Shown here piece by piece: positions 21,001 through 31,983 of a stretch of DNA of 39,830 nt; positions within the stretch are counted from its first letter, which is position 1, and every line of letters starts with the position of its first letter. This stretch comes from Stenocarpella maydis. Lineage: Eukaryota > Ascomycota > Sordariomycetes > Diaporthales > Diaporthaceae. The DNA is taken from NCBI GenBank assembly GCA_002270565.1, contig NQMI01000238.1:1-39830 (forward strand). Reading direction: 5' to 3'. Under the pieces are notes generated by a model. The model made no database searches. It saw nothing but the letters and a program-made list of their open reading frames with translations, and was not told the origin of the DNA. The position numbers and the translations under genes were made by a program.

Positions 21001-22259
21001 AAGCCTCTATCCCAGGTGTCGAATTCCAGACCTCCAACGCCATAGCAGACAAAACCTTCCCAGGTGCCGTCCTCCCGGCTAAGTCAAAGAACAACAAGGT
21101 CAACTACGAAAAGAACCTCGGCCCCCCGGGACAAGGCCACAGTGTTCTGCCTCGCCTCCATGGCCAAGCTCCTAACCTCCCTCGACGTCGCCAAGACCAT
21201 CGCGCAGGGCCTCGCCACCCTCGACACAGACGTCGCACCCATACCTCTCCACCCTCGCGGCCCCAGCCTACCCTCACCGGGGATACTATTCCCCCCCCCC
21301 CCCCCGGGCGGACGACGAGCCGCTCCTCCGCAGGCACGAGAAGCCCAGAACCCTCCCACACCTCTTGACGCACAGCCTCGGCAGCCGTGCATCTTCTCCG
21401 GCGCCGAGCACATAGGCAGATACGTTTAGTCTCGCGGCCGCGACCCGGGCCCGATCTCGCTCCTAGGGCAGCTACCCGCTCGTCTTCAAGCCCCAGGCCA
21501 GGCACAGGCTAGGCGGGCATCCTAGTCGCGGTCCTCGCCAGGATGCCGCTCCGGAGGTACATGCGTGTGTATACATCCCGGAGGCCGCCGGGTGCCGCCA
21601 GGGGGGAGGATCACGTTCTTCCCGGACAGGGAGCATCCGGCTTACGCGGAGGATACCGCGGCGCCGTGGGTTACGAGCAAGGAGATTGCGGGGGGTCATT
21701 CCTGCACCGCCCGAGGCGGAAGGCGTCGATCCGGCCGGGGTAAAGGCGTGGATGGGTGGCGCGGGGCTGTTTCTGGACATGGAGAGCTATGTATGTCAAC
21801 TTCCTGCGGTGCATTCTCACCGACGACGAGAGGCTGCGGTTCGAGCCGTTGCTGAGCGACACACGGCAGAGACCGGGAAGCGCTGGTTGAGTGGCTCTGG
21901 TGTCCTGACTCCATCGTCGGCTGGATATCGCAGCCTGCTGAGGTATACCCATGGAGTCTGGCGGGCCTGGTCACGCCCAGGGGCGGTGCGCATTGGAGGA
22001 AGGGCTCCTTGCAGTAGGGCGGGGCGTACAGCCTGTTAAGGGTAAGCTCTCGTCTATATCGATGCCGACGGACAGATGTGAATTGGGTCCATAATTACCT
22101 GTGCTGCAGTTTGTCGACCGTGAGGCTAGGTTGACGGCCTGCCTGTTCGCCACCAGTTTCTTTCCGGAGGGTAACGTGCAGGTGAAGTAGTTGAAGGCAT
22201 ACGAGCTGGGCCTGTATGAGCAACTAGGATCGCGAGGCGACCATTCTCAACCCACCTAG
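21001..22259 (+). pseudogene. Decayed beta-lactamase/transesterase-like serine hydrolase
   Basis: Family segments appear in order but in different frames. First comes an N-terminal stretch at 21003-21125 (ends VNYEKNLGPP), then the SxxK region FCLASMAKLLTS with Ser at 21157 and Lys at 21166, then LDTDVAP. A KPRTLPHLLTHSLG segment follows at about 21343, then GGAGLFLDMESY, which goes out of frame through a TATG duplication at about 21787. After that come FLRCILTDDERLRFEPLL and a C-terminal exon ending at TAG 22257. Two in-frame TAG codons lie inside conserved parts (about 22014 and 22177), and there are at least four frame changes, one next to a C15 run (21291-21305). A 68-bp intron 22042-22109 still has GTAAGC and CTGCAG sites. 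The family includes LovD-type acyltransferases and EstB-like esterases. The original start is not recoverable. Confidence 0.75.
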
Positions 22260-22797
22260 AGAGGAGCGGCGTGCTGTGTCGGGGGGGGGGCGGTGTTTCG
22301 GCGTAAAGGGACATCAAATCACAGAAGACAACAAGGCTCGGGGGAAATCGTGATCAAATTGTCCTCATGGACGCGTCAACATACACCACCGCCAGGTAGC
22401 TACCGAAGCCCCCGGCTTCAGACCAAATAGAATAGAAGGGGCGGGCTAATATACAAGTGCCCATGCGGAAAAGAACCAAAATCCCTCCTGCCCACAAATA
22501 TGGAATCGAATCACTGAACACCGTCCCGACGCTAAAGTGATGTGGTACAACAGTGGTATGGTAAGGGGAAATAGTGCAGGGTCTAGAGAGGATGTGATAT
22601 CAAGAGCAGAAACAAACAGTTGAAAAGTGCGCGCAGAAAACATAAAACAACCAAAAAAAAAATGTAGGAGTGCTGAGCCACGGGTCTGCGGGTATCTGTT
22701 CAGCGCCCTTTCTTCAAAAGTGCGCTCCAGACCCCATTAAATCATTCGCTCGAAAATCGCACCATATGTGATAACCCTCGGTCATCGAGCCACTTCC
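22260..22797. other. Intergenic, 3' flank of BUD6 gene
   Basis: No gene seen. A G10 run lies at 22281-22290 and a short A-run at about 22654-22662. The part next to 22797 should carry the Bud6 3' untranslated region and poly(A) site. Confidence 0.5.
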
Positions 22798-25700
22798 TCA
22801 TGGAGCTGCCTTCGCGTCGGACTCGGCGGCGGGTTCGACATCCTCCACCTCCCCAGCCTCATCGATCCCCTCCTCCTCCTCGAATTCGCCTTCCTCGAAC
22901 TCTTCGTCGCCTTCGGGGATGCCATCCTCTCCGATAGGATCATCAGTGGCAAGGCCGTTCATTCTCTCCCAAACCTCTTTCCTGATACGCTCCTCCCTGG
23001 CGATCCTCTGCCTTTCGAGCTCTTCAACGCCACCACTCTTCTTGAGTTTGCCCTGTGTGACAAATTCGACGAGTTCCTTCTTGATCGGGTTCTGATTACG
23101 GGTTTCGAGCTCCTTCTGGCGAAGCTTCTCGGCGCGCTCGATGGCCTCCATGCGGTTTTCGTGGTTCGGCTGCAGCGCGCGCACCTCCCCAAGCACGCCC
23201 TCCTTTGCCTCTGAGGGGTCGACGAGTGTGTTTTCCTCGATGTGCTTCAGGCCCCGCGAGAACTGGCGCGACACGGTGGCATTGGCTTGTCCTGCATTGA
23301 CATCCTTCATCTGTTCCTTGGTGGCCTGCTCCACGAGCGCAAAAGTCTCGCTGGCCTTCTCCAGGTCGTCCTGCAGATCGGCCACCAGGTCCTCCATGAG
23401 TTTAACTTCGTCTCGGCCATTGCAGACTTCTTCGAGTTCCTTCTCCCAGATCTTGGTCCAGATGGGTTTCTCGCGCTTCATGTACTCCTCCATCTTCTTA
23501 AGCTCCTTCAGGGCGGCCTGCATGTCCTTGGCCACGGTCTCGAGCTGGCGTGGCAGTGGTCGGACGCCGCGCTGGACCACATCCTTGCGCAGATCCTCAA
23601 CCAGGTCCTGAAGGTCATCAACCTTGTTGACGAGACGGTCAGAGTCCGCGTTGAGTTGTTTCCGCCCCTGCTTAACGTATGATGACCCTGAGCCTCCGTC
23701 AACGTCAGGCAAGGATGCCTTGGCCGCAGCAACCTTGACGCTGTTCGCTTTGGTGCGAAGCAGATTCATGGAGCCATCGACCTCGGACTGGAAGTTGGTG
23801 TACATCTGTCGGAGAACAGCCAGGTCCCGGCGCAGGTTCTGCACCTCAGCCGCCTGGCTACCCTTGAGCTTGCGCCCGGTGCTGAGAGTTGTGTTCCGGG
23901 GGGAGTCTGCTGGGGGGCTTGGCGGGGCGGCTGCGAGTCTTGCAATCTCCTTTGCCGCCTCCTGTTGTCGTTCGGACACCCGCTGCAGGGCGGCACTTTG
24001 ATTGCCGACGTCCTGCTTGACGGTTTGAATGAGTTGGCGGATGGCTCCCAGCCCGTCATCCACGTGCTTCTTGACCTCGTCAAGGGCCTCCACATTCAGG
24101 ACGAGAACGGACCGGTCCTTTATATCGGCCAAGTCCTCCAGCTCGTGCCGAACTCCAGAGACAGGGTCTTGAATATAAATTTCGGGCAGATCAGCCCCAT
24201 TTGCATGCGTGTTCCATGAGAACTTCTCGATGAATGCCAGCTGTAGCCGTCCAATCGTCAGGTCGCCATAACCTCCCGTGAGAACAAACTTCTTGACTCT
24301 AGACTTGTACTGCAAGAAGAGCGTTAGTTCTTTTGGCGGCGACGCTGGAGGTGATGGTTCGAGCATGAAGCTTTTGCCTTGCTCTTCTGGGGTAGGAGTG
24401 GCGGGTTTAGGCTCGGCAGGCTTCGCCTCCTCTTTGGTCTCCGTCCTGGGTGTGATATCACCATCGCTGATTGCCATTGTTGGCACGACATCTGGCAGCG
24501 GGCCTTTCAAAGTCGCGCTCGGTTTGAACCTGTCCTCGGGCGACGGGCTTGGTTGGTTTAGAGCATCCTTCTCTTCAGATGCACGATTCGGATGCCGCTG
24601 GGGCGAGGGGTCCAACACCCCGGGCTTCGCACTCAGCGACCCGTCGTTGTTCTTTCTCCGCACAGTCTCCCTCGCCTGGACAGCTCGCATAGATTCCCTG
24701 ACCTCTGGTCTTCCTCGGTTCGGTATTGGACCGGTCTGCGTCGGCATCATGGGGATCCCATTTGCGCCGCCCCCCAGGTGCTTGGAGATTTGGTAGGCGG
24801 AATATCTTCGAGACGCACGACGCTCCAAGTCTCCACCTCTTTGCAGTGCTGCCAGAGCACTCTGCGTCGACGACTTGGGCGGCGGGGGCGGCGGCGGGAA
24901 GGAGTCCAGCTCCTGAGGCACCGCAGGGGTTGGGACAGGGTCTTCTGATGGATATGGAGGAACGACAGGCATGCTCTGCATGGTGTCGCTCGAGAGGGAG
25001 GACTTGTCCGAGACGGTCGCCTGAGATTCATCCCGCTGTGACTGGAATCGCCTTGGCGACCCATTCGCCTTGACCGTGTCGTCGGTGCCACGGCTGCTGG
25101 TGGGCCGGTATCCATTTTCAGACAAGCCTTCGTTAAGCATCTGCGAGAGTCCCCCCGAGTTGCTTCCCTGGGTACTGGTGCTCGTCACGCGGCCGTTGGA
25201 GGACTCGGGAATCCCGTTTTCCTTTTCACGCGCCTGCTTTTGTCGCAGTTTTTGCTGCTTCTTTTTCAACCCATGAAGCAGATTTATGATTATATCCCTT
25301 ATCCTTGGCAGGTACTTTTCCAAGCTCTCAACGCTCGCCTCCTGGCTAAGGGTCGCCTCAAGGATGTTCCGCAGCAATTCCGGGACGTTGCCGAGGTCGG
25401 AGGTGTCGACGTTTATCGCTGTGAAGGCGCGGCAGGCCATGTTGAACTCGTAACCAAGCCTCACGTAGACATCCGACACCTGGGTATCGGTTGCTTGGCC
25501 CCTGGACCATTGTGTCAACGTCTCGAGCAGTTGTTTCGTGGCGACAAGGAGGTGGGTGACGCTCTTCTCGATCTGGGACAAGGGCATGGCGGAACTGCTA
25601 CTTGATGTCTGTCACGGGGTACCAAGGGTTAGCAAGTGAAGGTCCAGGCGGGATTTGTAGCCACGGCAGCACGCCTCGAAACTACAAGCAGCCCTTGGCC

Positions 25701-26013
25701 GCACAAACGCGTTGCCACCAACGCGTCCACAACCGTACATGGCAGTGGTGCGCAACGGGTATGCGCCTGCAGGAGCCTGCAAACCAGGGAGGGGATAAAG
25801 GTAGGCTTGACTAACGCTTGGTCGCTTGGAGCTGCTACTATTCCTCTCACTGCTCTGGTTCGACCTGCTGGAGGCAGTAGAACCGCGAGGCTGGACGCTT
25901 CCTGCTATCCCGACGGCGGGCGATATGGAGCGCAGGGGAACATTTGGAGGCGGCCCTGGCTCTGCGCCTGGGGAGCGGCGCAGAGAGCGTTGCGAGGGGC
26001 CAGGTGCCTGCAT
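22798..26013 (-). CDS. BUD6: Actin-interacting protein Bud6/Aip3
   Basis: Exon 1 (26013-25816, 66 codons) and exon 2 (25608-22798) join in phase 0 to give about 1002 residues. The 207-bp intron has donor GTTAGT, branch TTGCTAACC and acceptor GACAG. The start MQAPGPSQRSLRRSPGAE fits fungal Aip3 N-termini. A conserved N-terminal helical region (VTHLLVATKQLLETLTQW..LLHGLKKKQQKLR) covers about residues 80-185. A long low-complexity region with a P8 run follows. From about residue 490 the C-terminal AIP3 domain (LTLFLQYKSRVKKFVLTGGYGDLTIGRLQLAFIEKF, cut in my reading into its parts) leads into extended coiled coils and an acidic tail. Bud6 binds actin monomers, stimulates formins and belongs to the polarisome at hyphal tips and septa. 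The frame stays open upstream to 26544, but that stretch looks like 5' UTR. Confidence 0.93.
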
Positions 26014-27830
26014 GGTGACTGTGTGTATATCTCTCTGACTGGCTCCCAGAACGGGACTTCCCCCTCTTTCTGCTCTGTATCTCGAGCGGGTGGGCGTATA
26101 CTGTTGGACTGTAAGGACAGGATTCGGGAGCTGGTGAGGGAGAAGCGTCGAGAGCAGGGCCGAGGTAAGACAGGGCCAAGCGCAGCAGTTTGGAGCGGAG
26201 GCGAGAGAAAAAAGAGTCGGTAAAGTCGGAGGCAGGTAGTGGGGGTAAAAGAGCAGGCCAGCACGACGGACGACCTGGTTGGGCAGCTGCTGCTGCTGCT
26301 GTTGCTGGGTGGCTGGATACTGCGCTGCTGGCTGCCGGCTGCACCGTCGGTTGTCGATGTCGGCTGCAGTGAGGATGCCGTGAGTGACGATGGTCTGCTC
26401 GGTTGAGGATTGGTCTGGATTGGGTTGGCCTGTCGGGGGTTGATGTTTCTCGTTTCCGGGTCTCTTGGTTTCAACAGTTGTCGAGGGCACGGACTTGCCC
26501 CTGCTGTCATTGATTGCTAGGGCTGCCGGGGGTTGCCAGGACAAAATCCTTGAGACACGAGGGAGCCGACACCAGCCAGCAAAAAAAGAGCAAGTCCGTA
26601 CCTGAGCCTACCTGACCCTGAGCCGGAGCCTGCTGGCCTGTGACGCTTTGGGCGCCTACAAAACCTCCACCTGGGCACCCAGGCCAGGGCTGCAGGGCCG
26701 CCTAGCTCCAATCAAGGGGTTCAAGCCTGGTCGGGAGCCTCCACCCAGATGTGTCATCGGCCTCCACTCACGTCCTAGCTTTCCGTATTGTGGCCATCTG
26801 ATGAAGCTCGTTTCTGTCTGTGTATACTATTAAAAAAATAAAAATAAAACCTTATTCAGGAAACCAAGTAGCGCCGTTCGTCTCCTTTGAATAGCTTCAT
26901 CTGTGCCCGAGCAGCTGCTTTTCCAGACCGTATTCTGTCTGCCCCTGTCTTTTACATTATCGTCCACCAGGGAAACAGCCTGCCTCTTTGTCAGTTGAGG
27001 CTTGCGCACTTCTTGTGGCGCTCGAAATTCGGATTTCATTGCATGTCTGCGCCCCCCCCCCCCGCAATGTCCATCATACTTAAGTATGCATCCAGAATCG
27101 GCCAGTTTTGGAACCCATCATCTCGTGGTGTGGCCTCTCAGATGCTTCCACTTCTGCCGCATCACACGATACAGGGCTTATCTCATCCGGCATCTCACAA
27201 CTGCTTACTATACTCAAGTACGTCCCTACTTAAGTACCTAGGTCGGTATTAGGTTTCAAGTGGCACGCACCTCTTCTTCGGAAACCCCACCACGGCCATC
27301 TGGGACTACTGCATTGGCTGGCGGCCGGGAGACGAGGGGCTGAATATGATGCATCATGTCCTATAGGACATCTGCTCTATGTATCCGCAGAGATGCCCAT
27401 TTGACATCTTCTCCTGACTTGATATCTATCTCCGAGCGACCTCCCAATGCCCTCAACTTAGCTGCCCCCCGCTATGGCTAAACTTATAGCCATGCTCCTT
27501 GGGATTATGTTCGTCCAGTTTGATTTCATCAAGCACACCGCTGCATGCAGCGAGTTCACTGGCTCTCCCTGTAAAACCAAAAAGCAATTTATCGGGGTGG
27601 GTTCATCGGGGTGGTAGGCCTCCCGCAGCCTCCCTACCTAGGTGCTTAGTGTACTTGATCCAAGACCAACCAACATGTGATACGTCCAACTCCAATGGTC
27701 ATACATACACCTCCAACCATCTCACAGAAAGCTCAAGCCCCTCATTCAAGGCCATCAATCCAATTCCCTCAACCGTTTCTCCCTTCCCATCTACCAGGAT
27801 CCTTAGAGTGAGTGCCTGAAGACGCCCAAC
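26014..27830. other. Divergent promoter region of BUD6 and the tetraspanin
   Basis: No supported gene. The part up to about 26540 is open in the Bud6 frame with a poly-Gln stretch from a CTG-rich run (about 26285-26306), but it lacks conservation signs and is likelier 5' UTR. A C12 run lies at 27052-27063. The opposed orientation of the flanking genes means both promoters lie here. Confidence 0.5.
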
Positions 27831-28888
27831 ATGAACTGGCTATTCCTTGCCTTCCCAGTCGTAAGTGCCTACATCAAGCATCCCAGACACACTCTTCTAA
27901 TGACCCAAACTACAGATCATTCTGGTTCTGATGGGTGTTGCTCTGTAAGACCACCACCCTGCAAATGGCACCCACCAAGCTCACGACAACGCTGACATGT
28001 CCGTCCGTAGATATGAGCACACCAACATCGTCACCCTTTCACTCCCCATCCCGGCAATCCTAACCTTCATAACCATCCTGCTCCCCCTAATCTCCGCGGC
28101 AAACGCAACCACACTCGCGTACCTCCTCCGCGAGAAGGCCCGCTCCCCCAGCCGGCTGCTGGTCAAGCTCGCACACCCGGCCGTCACGCAGGGCCTGCAG
28201 GGCGTCCTGACGGTCGTACTCGCGACGCTGTACACCACCTACGTCGCCCCCGGCGCAGCCCGCGACTGCGGCCTGTCCACAGTCTGGCAGCGGCTCTTCC
28301 GCTCCAAGGACGCCCAGTCCGTCAAGGCCATCCAGGACGCCCTCGGGTGCTGCGGCTTCCGCAGCGTCAAGGACATGGCTTGGCCGTTCCCCCCGGTGGA
28401 CGTCCCCTGCGCCCAGCGCTTCGACAGGGCGCTGCCGTGCCGGGGGCCGTGGACGGGCGCCCTCCAGGGGAGCGCCGGCGTGGAGCTCGGGGTCGTGCTT
28501 GCGGTCGGGCTCATCCAGGTGAGAGAAAACCTCGAATGCGGCTTCTAGGGGCAGGCTGTTAAGCCCGCTGACAACCACACCCTCCTCCCCCCAAATGCAG
28601 ATCGCAAGTCTCCTCTTCCCGCAATACTTTGCCTCCTGGTCCCACGAGTTTTCGCCGCGCCGGCTTTTTCGAGGTGAAAGGGCCCACAGCTCTGATTTCG
28701 GACCCTCGCACACCCGGCCCCTCATCACCGGCGGCGAGGCCTCGGCGGAAGAGGGGGACGAGGAAGTGTGGGTTGCGGCCCGGACTAATGGCCATCGCTA
28801 TGGGGCGCTTGATGAGCGTAATGGCGACGGCCCGAGAATCGAGCCCTCGAGCCTGCGTCAGGATGGTAACGCCTGGCGAGACGACTGA
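27831..28888 (+). CDS. Tetraspanin family protein
   Basis: Four exons (27831-27860, 27916-27944, 28011-28518, 28601-28888) join in frame to give 284 residues; introns are 55, 66 and 82 bp with GTAAGT, GTAAGA and GTGAGA donors and CTGAC branch sites in the second and third. Four membrane segments lie at about residues 3-20, 28-50, 78-98 and 176-197. The large loop between the third and fourth contains the tetraspanin hallmark CCG at 133-135 plus further cysteines at 106, 153 and 163. A hydrophilic C-terminal tail of about 85 residues follows. The layout matches fungal Tsp-type tetraspanins, which organise membrane microdomains; which subgroup (Tsp3-like is my guess) is uncertain. The two tiny 5' exons rest on splice signals and the restored first membrane helix. 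A single-exon gene starting after 28011 would lack that helix. Confidence 0.87.
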
Positions 28889-30674
28889 TGGTGTGGAACG
28901 GAGGGCTTCTCAGGCTAATGCAACTATACTCGCAACGGATCATTTTGTGTTGGCGGTGAGGTCAGTTTAATGGATTAGTAGCTTGAAGGCGGTAAATGCC
29001 ATGAAGTAAAGAAGGGACCGATTACCCTGATTGGCAATTAAAACTAGGGCACCTGGGCCCTATCATGTCGAGACCAAGGGACAGTCTCTGGGGATCAGGG
29101 GCAGAGAGGACAAAGGAGCATGCTCAGTGCCACAAGGGTTGGGGGTTCACGAGAAACCAAAAAAAAAAAAAAATGAGAATATTGAGCAGCCATTTGGGCG
29201 TGACCTCCTATCTGAAAGCAGACTGAATAAGTATCCTTGTGGAGGGACGCCTGACCATTTGCATGTGGACAAGACCTGCAAGACATGCCACCTATTGGTG
29301 ACTATTTTCTTTTTGAGAGTTTTACTCCCTAATGACTACCATTTACAAGCAGCAAGCAGTGGATAGGCAGCCGACACAGGCAAGGTCGCCTCATATCCAC
29401 TCTTCGAGCACCCGAAGATTCAGTTGAAATGAGTCGCATTGGAAACTGCTCCATATTCAAGACAACACATCACGTGAATTGAAATTAGAGCCACTACTTG
29501 AAGAACATTTATATTATCCATGGCTATAACACAGAAATAGCAGAATAACCCCTCGGGGCAGCACTTACACATATATGTTTGTGATATAATTATCAGGGAA
29601 TGTTTGCAAAGCAATGTGTCACTTCTATGTATCAACGTGGCAAACGACATTAGAGGTTCACATTGATGTTGTATCCCTCAGCCGACGTCCTGTCACTGTT
29701 GCAAACCTAATTGATTACATCTCACGGGGCGATCAGCATGTGAATAGTAAGTACAGTGTGAAACTCGGATCAAATCCAGTCGCCCATGTGTGATGGCACG
29801 TGTATGTAGGCTTTACCATATCCTATAGGAGCGATTAGTGTACCTAAGTAGTAACACGAATCTATGAAGCGGTTAGCGAAAAGATTAGAATTTCAACCCC
29901 TTAGAAATACCACTAGCAGTATACGAGCCGTCCTGTCATGGGTAGTTGGTATTTAGTCACACTTAGTTCATAATCGTATTGGCATAGTGTGCTCCTAATG
30001 AAACCAGGTTTGAGCTTATATTCTCTCGGGATGGCTCAGGTTAAACTGTTAATACAGCATCCATCTGTCTAATCATTCCATAATTGACTTTGCGGACCAT
30101 ATTGTTAATTGGGCAGTTTTAGTCCTAGTTAGGTCCCACTGTGTATCTCAAGGCTTTTAGACACATTACACCATATTCCTAGTAGGGGCAAGTCCTAAAA
30201 ATCATTTCCATGTACCTTTGGAATGGCATTTCAGGCCCCCATAGATGAAGAGGGTCTAGGTGAGTGGTATGTTAACTGTGTAGAAGCCAAGGATCCATTC
30301 GCACCGGTCATGAGTCCGGCGCGGGAGCCACTCACCACAGCAAACATCCTCGGTCTTGCTTCAGGCAGAAGCGCTGATTTAACAGTCACTTGGACAGATT
30401 TTCAAGCCCGGGGAGTGGCTCCGGCGCCTGGTTAGTGTGCTTCCAGACCTGACTGCCGACGTGGTGCTTTCGACGGTGCCTTTATATCCTGCATGCCTTA
30501 CCGGCGTATGGACCGAGGCCAGCCCAGGCACAGGCACCCAAAGAGGCGAGCTCAGAGTCGATCGTGAAACCAGATCCTGCGCAGCTATCTTTCATCCAAG
30601 GCCAGGTCCAGCTCACCTTCTCAAGGCTACACACCTTCCATGTCGTGCTTGACCTAACGACAACCCCCCAAGCC
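28889..30674. other. Long intergenic region, no supported gene
   Basis: Moderately AT-balanced sequence with only short frames (for example 29420-29650 and 30223-30435) that show no motif. An A14 run is at about 29159-29173. I see no tRNA or repeat structure. The final part is presumably the promoter of the following gene. Confidence 0.5.
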
Positions 30675-31360
30675 ATGACCGACATGTCTGACCCCACCAC
30701 AGGCAGAAGTGCGACCCCCGAGACGAGATGGGACCCTCGCATCAATCCATCGCCCAAGGCCGAAGAGGACGATATCTATTCCGCACCCGATGAGAAACAA
30801 GACAATATCAATGCTCCACCCGTCCAAGTCAAGACATCCGGGCCCGGTCCCGCCCGGGTCGACCAATACAGCGACCCTGTGGAGCCGCCCGATGAGTTCG
30901 GCATGGAGCACGTCAGAGAGCAGGGAATGAGTGGGTTCATGGGCAAGGTGGTGGTAAGCCAGGCCTGCCTCAGCCTCACCCCCAAGGTTTCACGCGGCTG
31001 ACACAAAGGGCCGGGCTGCACCAGAACCGGCTGAGGACCATCCCAGACCGTCTCGAGCGGGCACGCGAGCGGCGCCGCTTCTTGGCCCTCATCCGCGAGC
31101 TCCGGGGCGACTTCACCAACAGGCCGCCCTACAACCAGGCGGCGGCGGACAAGACCCGCCAGCTTCTGGAGGACCGGGGCCTCGGCGAGACGCTGCTGCT
31201 GGAGTTTGAGCTGCTGCTGGGCATGTACGAGGAGCGGGCAAGGAAGAAGAGGGAGGCGGACGAGAAGAGGAAGCAAGAGCTCGAGGAGGAGGAGAGGAAG
31301 AAGCAGGAGTGGGACGTCGTCAGGGAGCAGGACGCTGACGAGGGGTGGGAGCTGATCTGA
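30675..31360 (+). CDS. Unrecognised hydrophilic coiled-coil protein, broken or unresolved junction
   Basis: Not a family I recognise. The first frame from ATG 30675 (MTDMSDPTTGRS) is acidic and proline-rich and runs to about 30953 (EHVREQGMSGFMGKVV). The second part is in another frame from about 30974 to the stop at 31360. It has an arginine-rich start (RLTQRAGLHQNRLRTIPDRL), a helical core (FLALIRELRGDFTNRPPYNQ, RGLGETLLLEFELLLGMYEERA) and a charged Arg/Lys/Glu coiled coil. A GTAAGC donor exists at 30954, but no acceptor at a plausible distance restores the frame: the only phase-compatible AG would leave a 20-bp intron. Either one base is missing (a C5 run at 30979-30983 is suspicious) or the splice sites are atypical. 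A cytosolic protein of about 220 residues is the best estimate. Confidence 0.6.
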
Positions 31361-31983
31361 CGGCCTGACGGGCCAGGAGCTTCCTCCCGTGGCCGGCTAT
31401 CCTCGTGTCGCCATCACGGTCGGTTCAGAATGGGATGGGAGGCGCGCAGGAGAGCCCAACGACGGGCAGACGGGTGAGGTAAAATAGCATCGTCCACAGC
31501 AGACAACCTGAGGATCCCAGCGTGAACATGTGTTGCGGGTGCGTGTGGTGTTGGTGCGCATAAACTACGGCGTAGATAAATGAAGGAAGGCTTCATGATA
31601 GTTAGTAGTCGACGAGCCTAGATAGTATGAGTGGAGGATTGGTTGCAGTGTCGTCATTTCCTGAGCCTTGCAGCTCCCATTGGGCCCAAACGCCCTGGCT
31701 GCCATGCAAGGCACGAGGGCGATTGGCAGGCCACGACAGGTGCATCTCTGTGCCGCGAGCAGCCGTCGCATCCAGGTCCGTGCCACCCCTGACCTGACAC
31801 CCGAGTCGACCCGACCAAAATTCTCTCGCACAAGTGTCTGGTCGACACTTGGAAATCCCACCAGCAACCACCAGCAACCACCAGCAACCACCACAGCCGC
31901 AGCCTGCGCATCGCGAACCTCTCCACCCAGTCCAATTCCCCTGCTTGTCTCTTCCTCTTTAACCCACAGCATCCTCAATCGCA
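31361..31983. other. Intergenic, phosphate carrier promoter and 5' UTR
   Basis: No gene supported; minus-strand frames here are unconvincing. The last 60 bases before the carrier ATG are pyrimidine-rich (CTCTCC, CTTGTCTCTTCCTCTTT), as often seen ahead of highly expressed fungal genes. A 10-bp tandem repeat lies within. Confidence 0.5.
31861..31890. repeat. 10-bp tandem repeat CCAGCAACCA x3
   Basis: Three perfect head-to-tail units about 95-125 bp upstream of the phosphate carrier start codon, probably in its promoter or 5' UTR. No known factor site is recognised in it. Confidence 0.9.

Noticed and set aside
28087..28728. 213-codon minus-strand frame over the tetraspanin
   Set aside because: Antisense shadow; the plus-strand exons explain the region with CCG motif and membrane segments.
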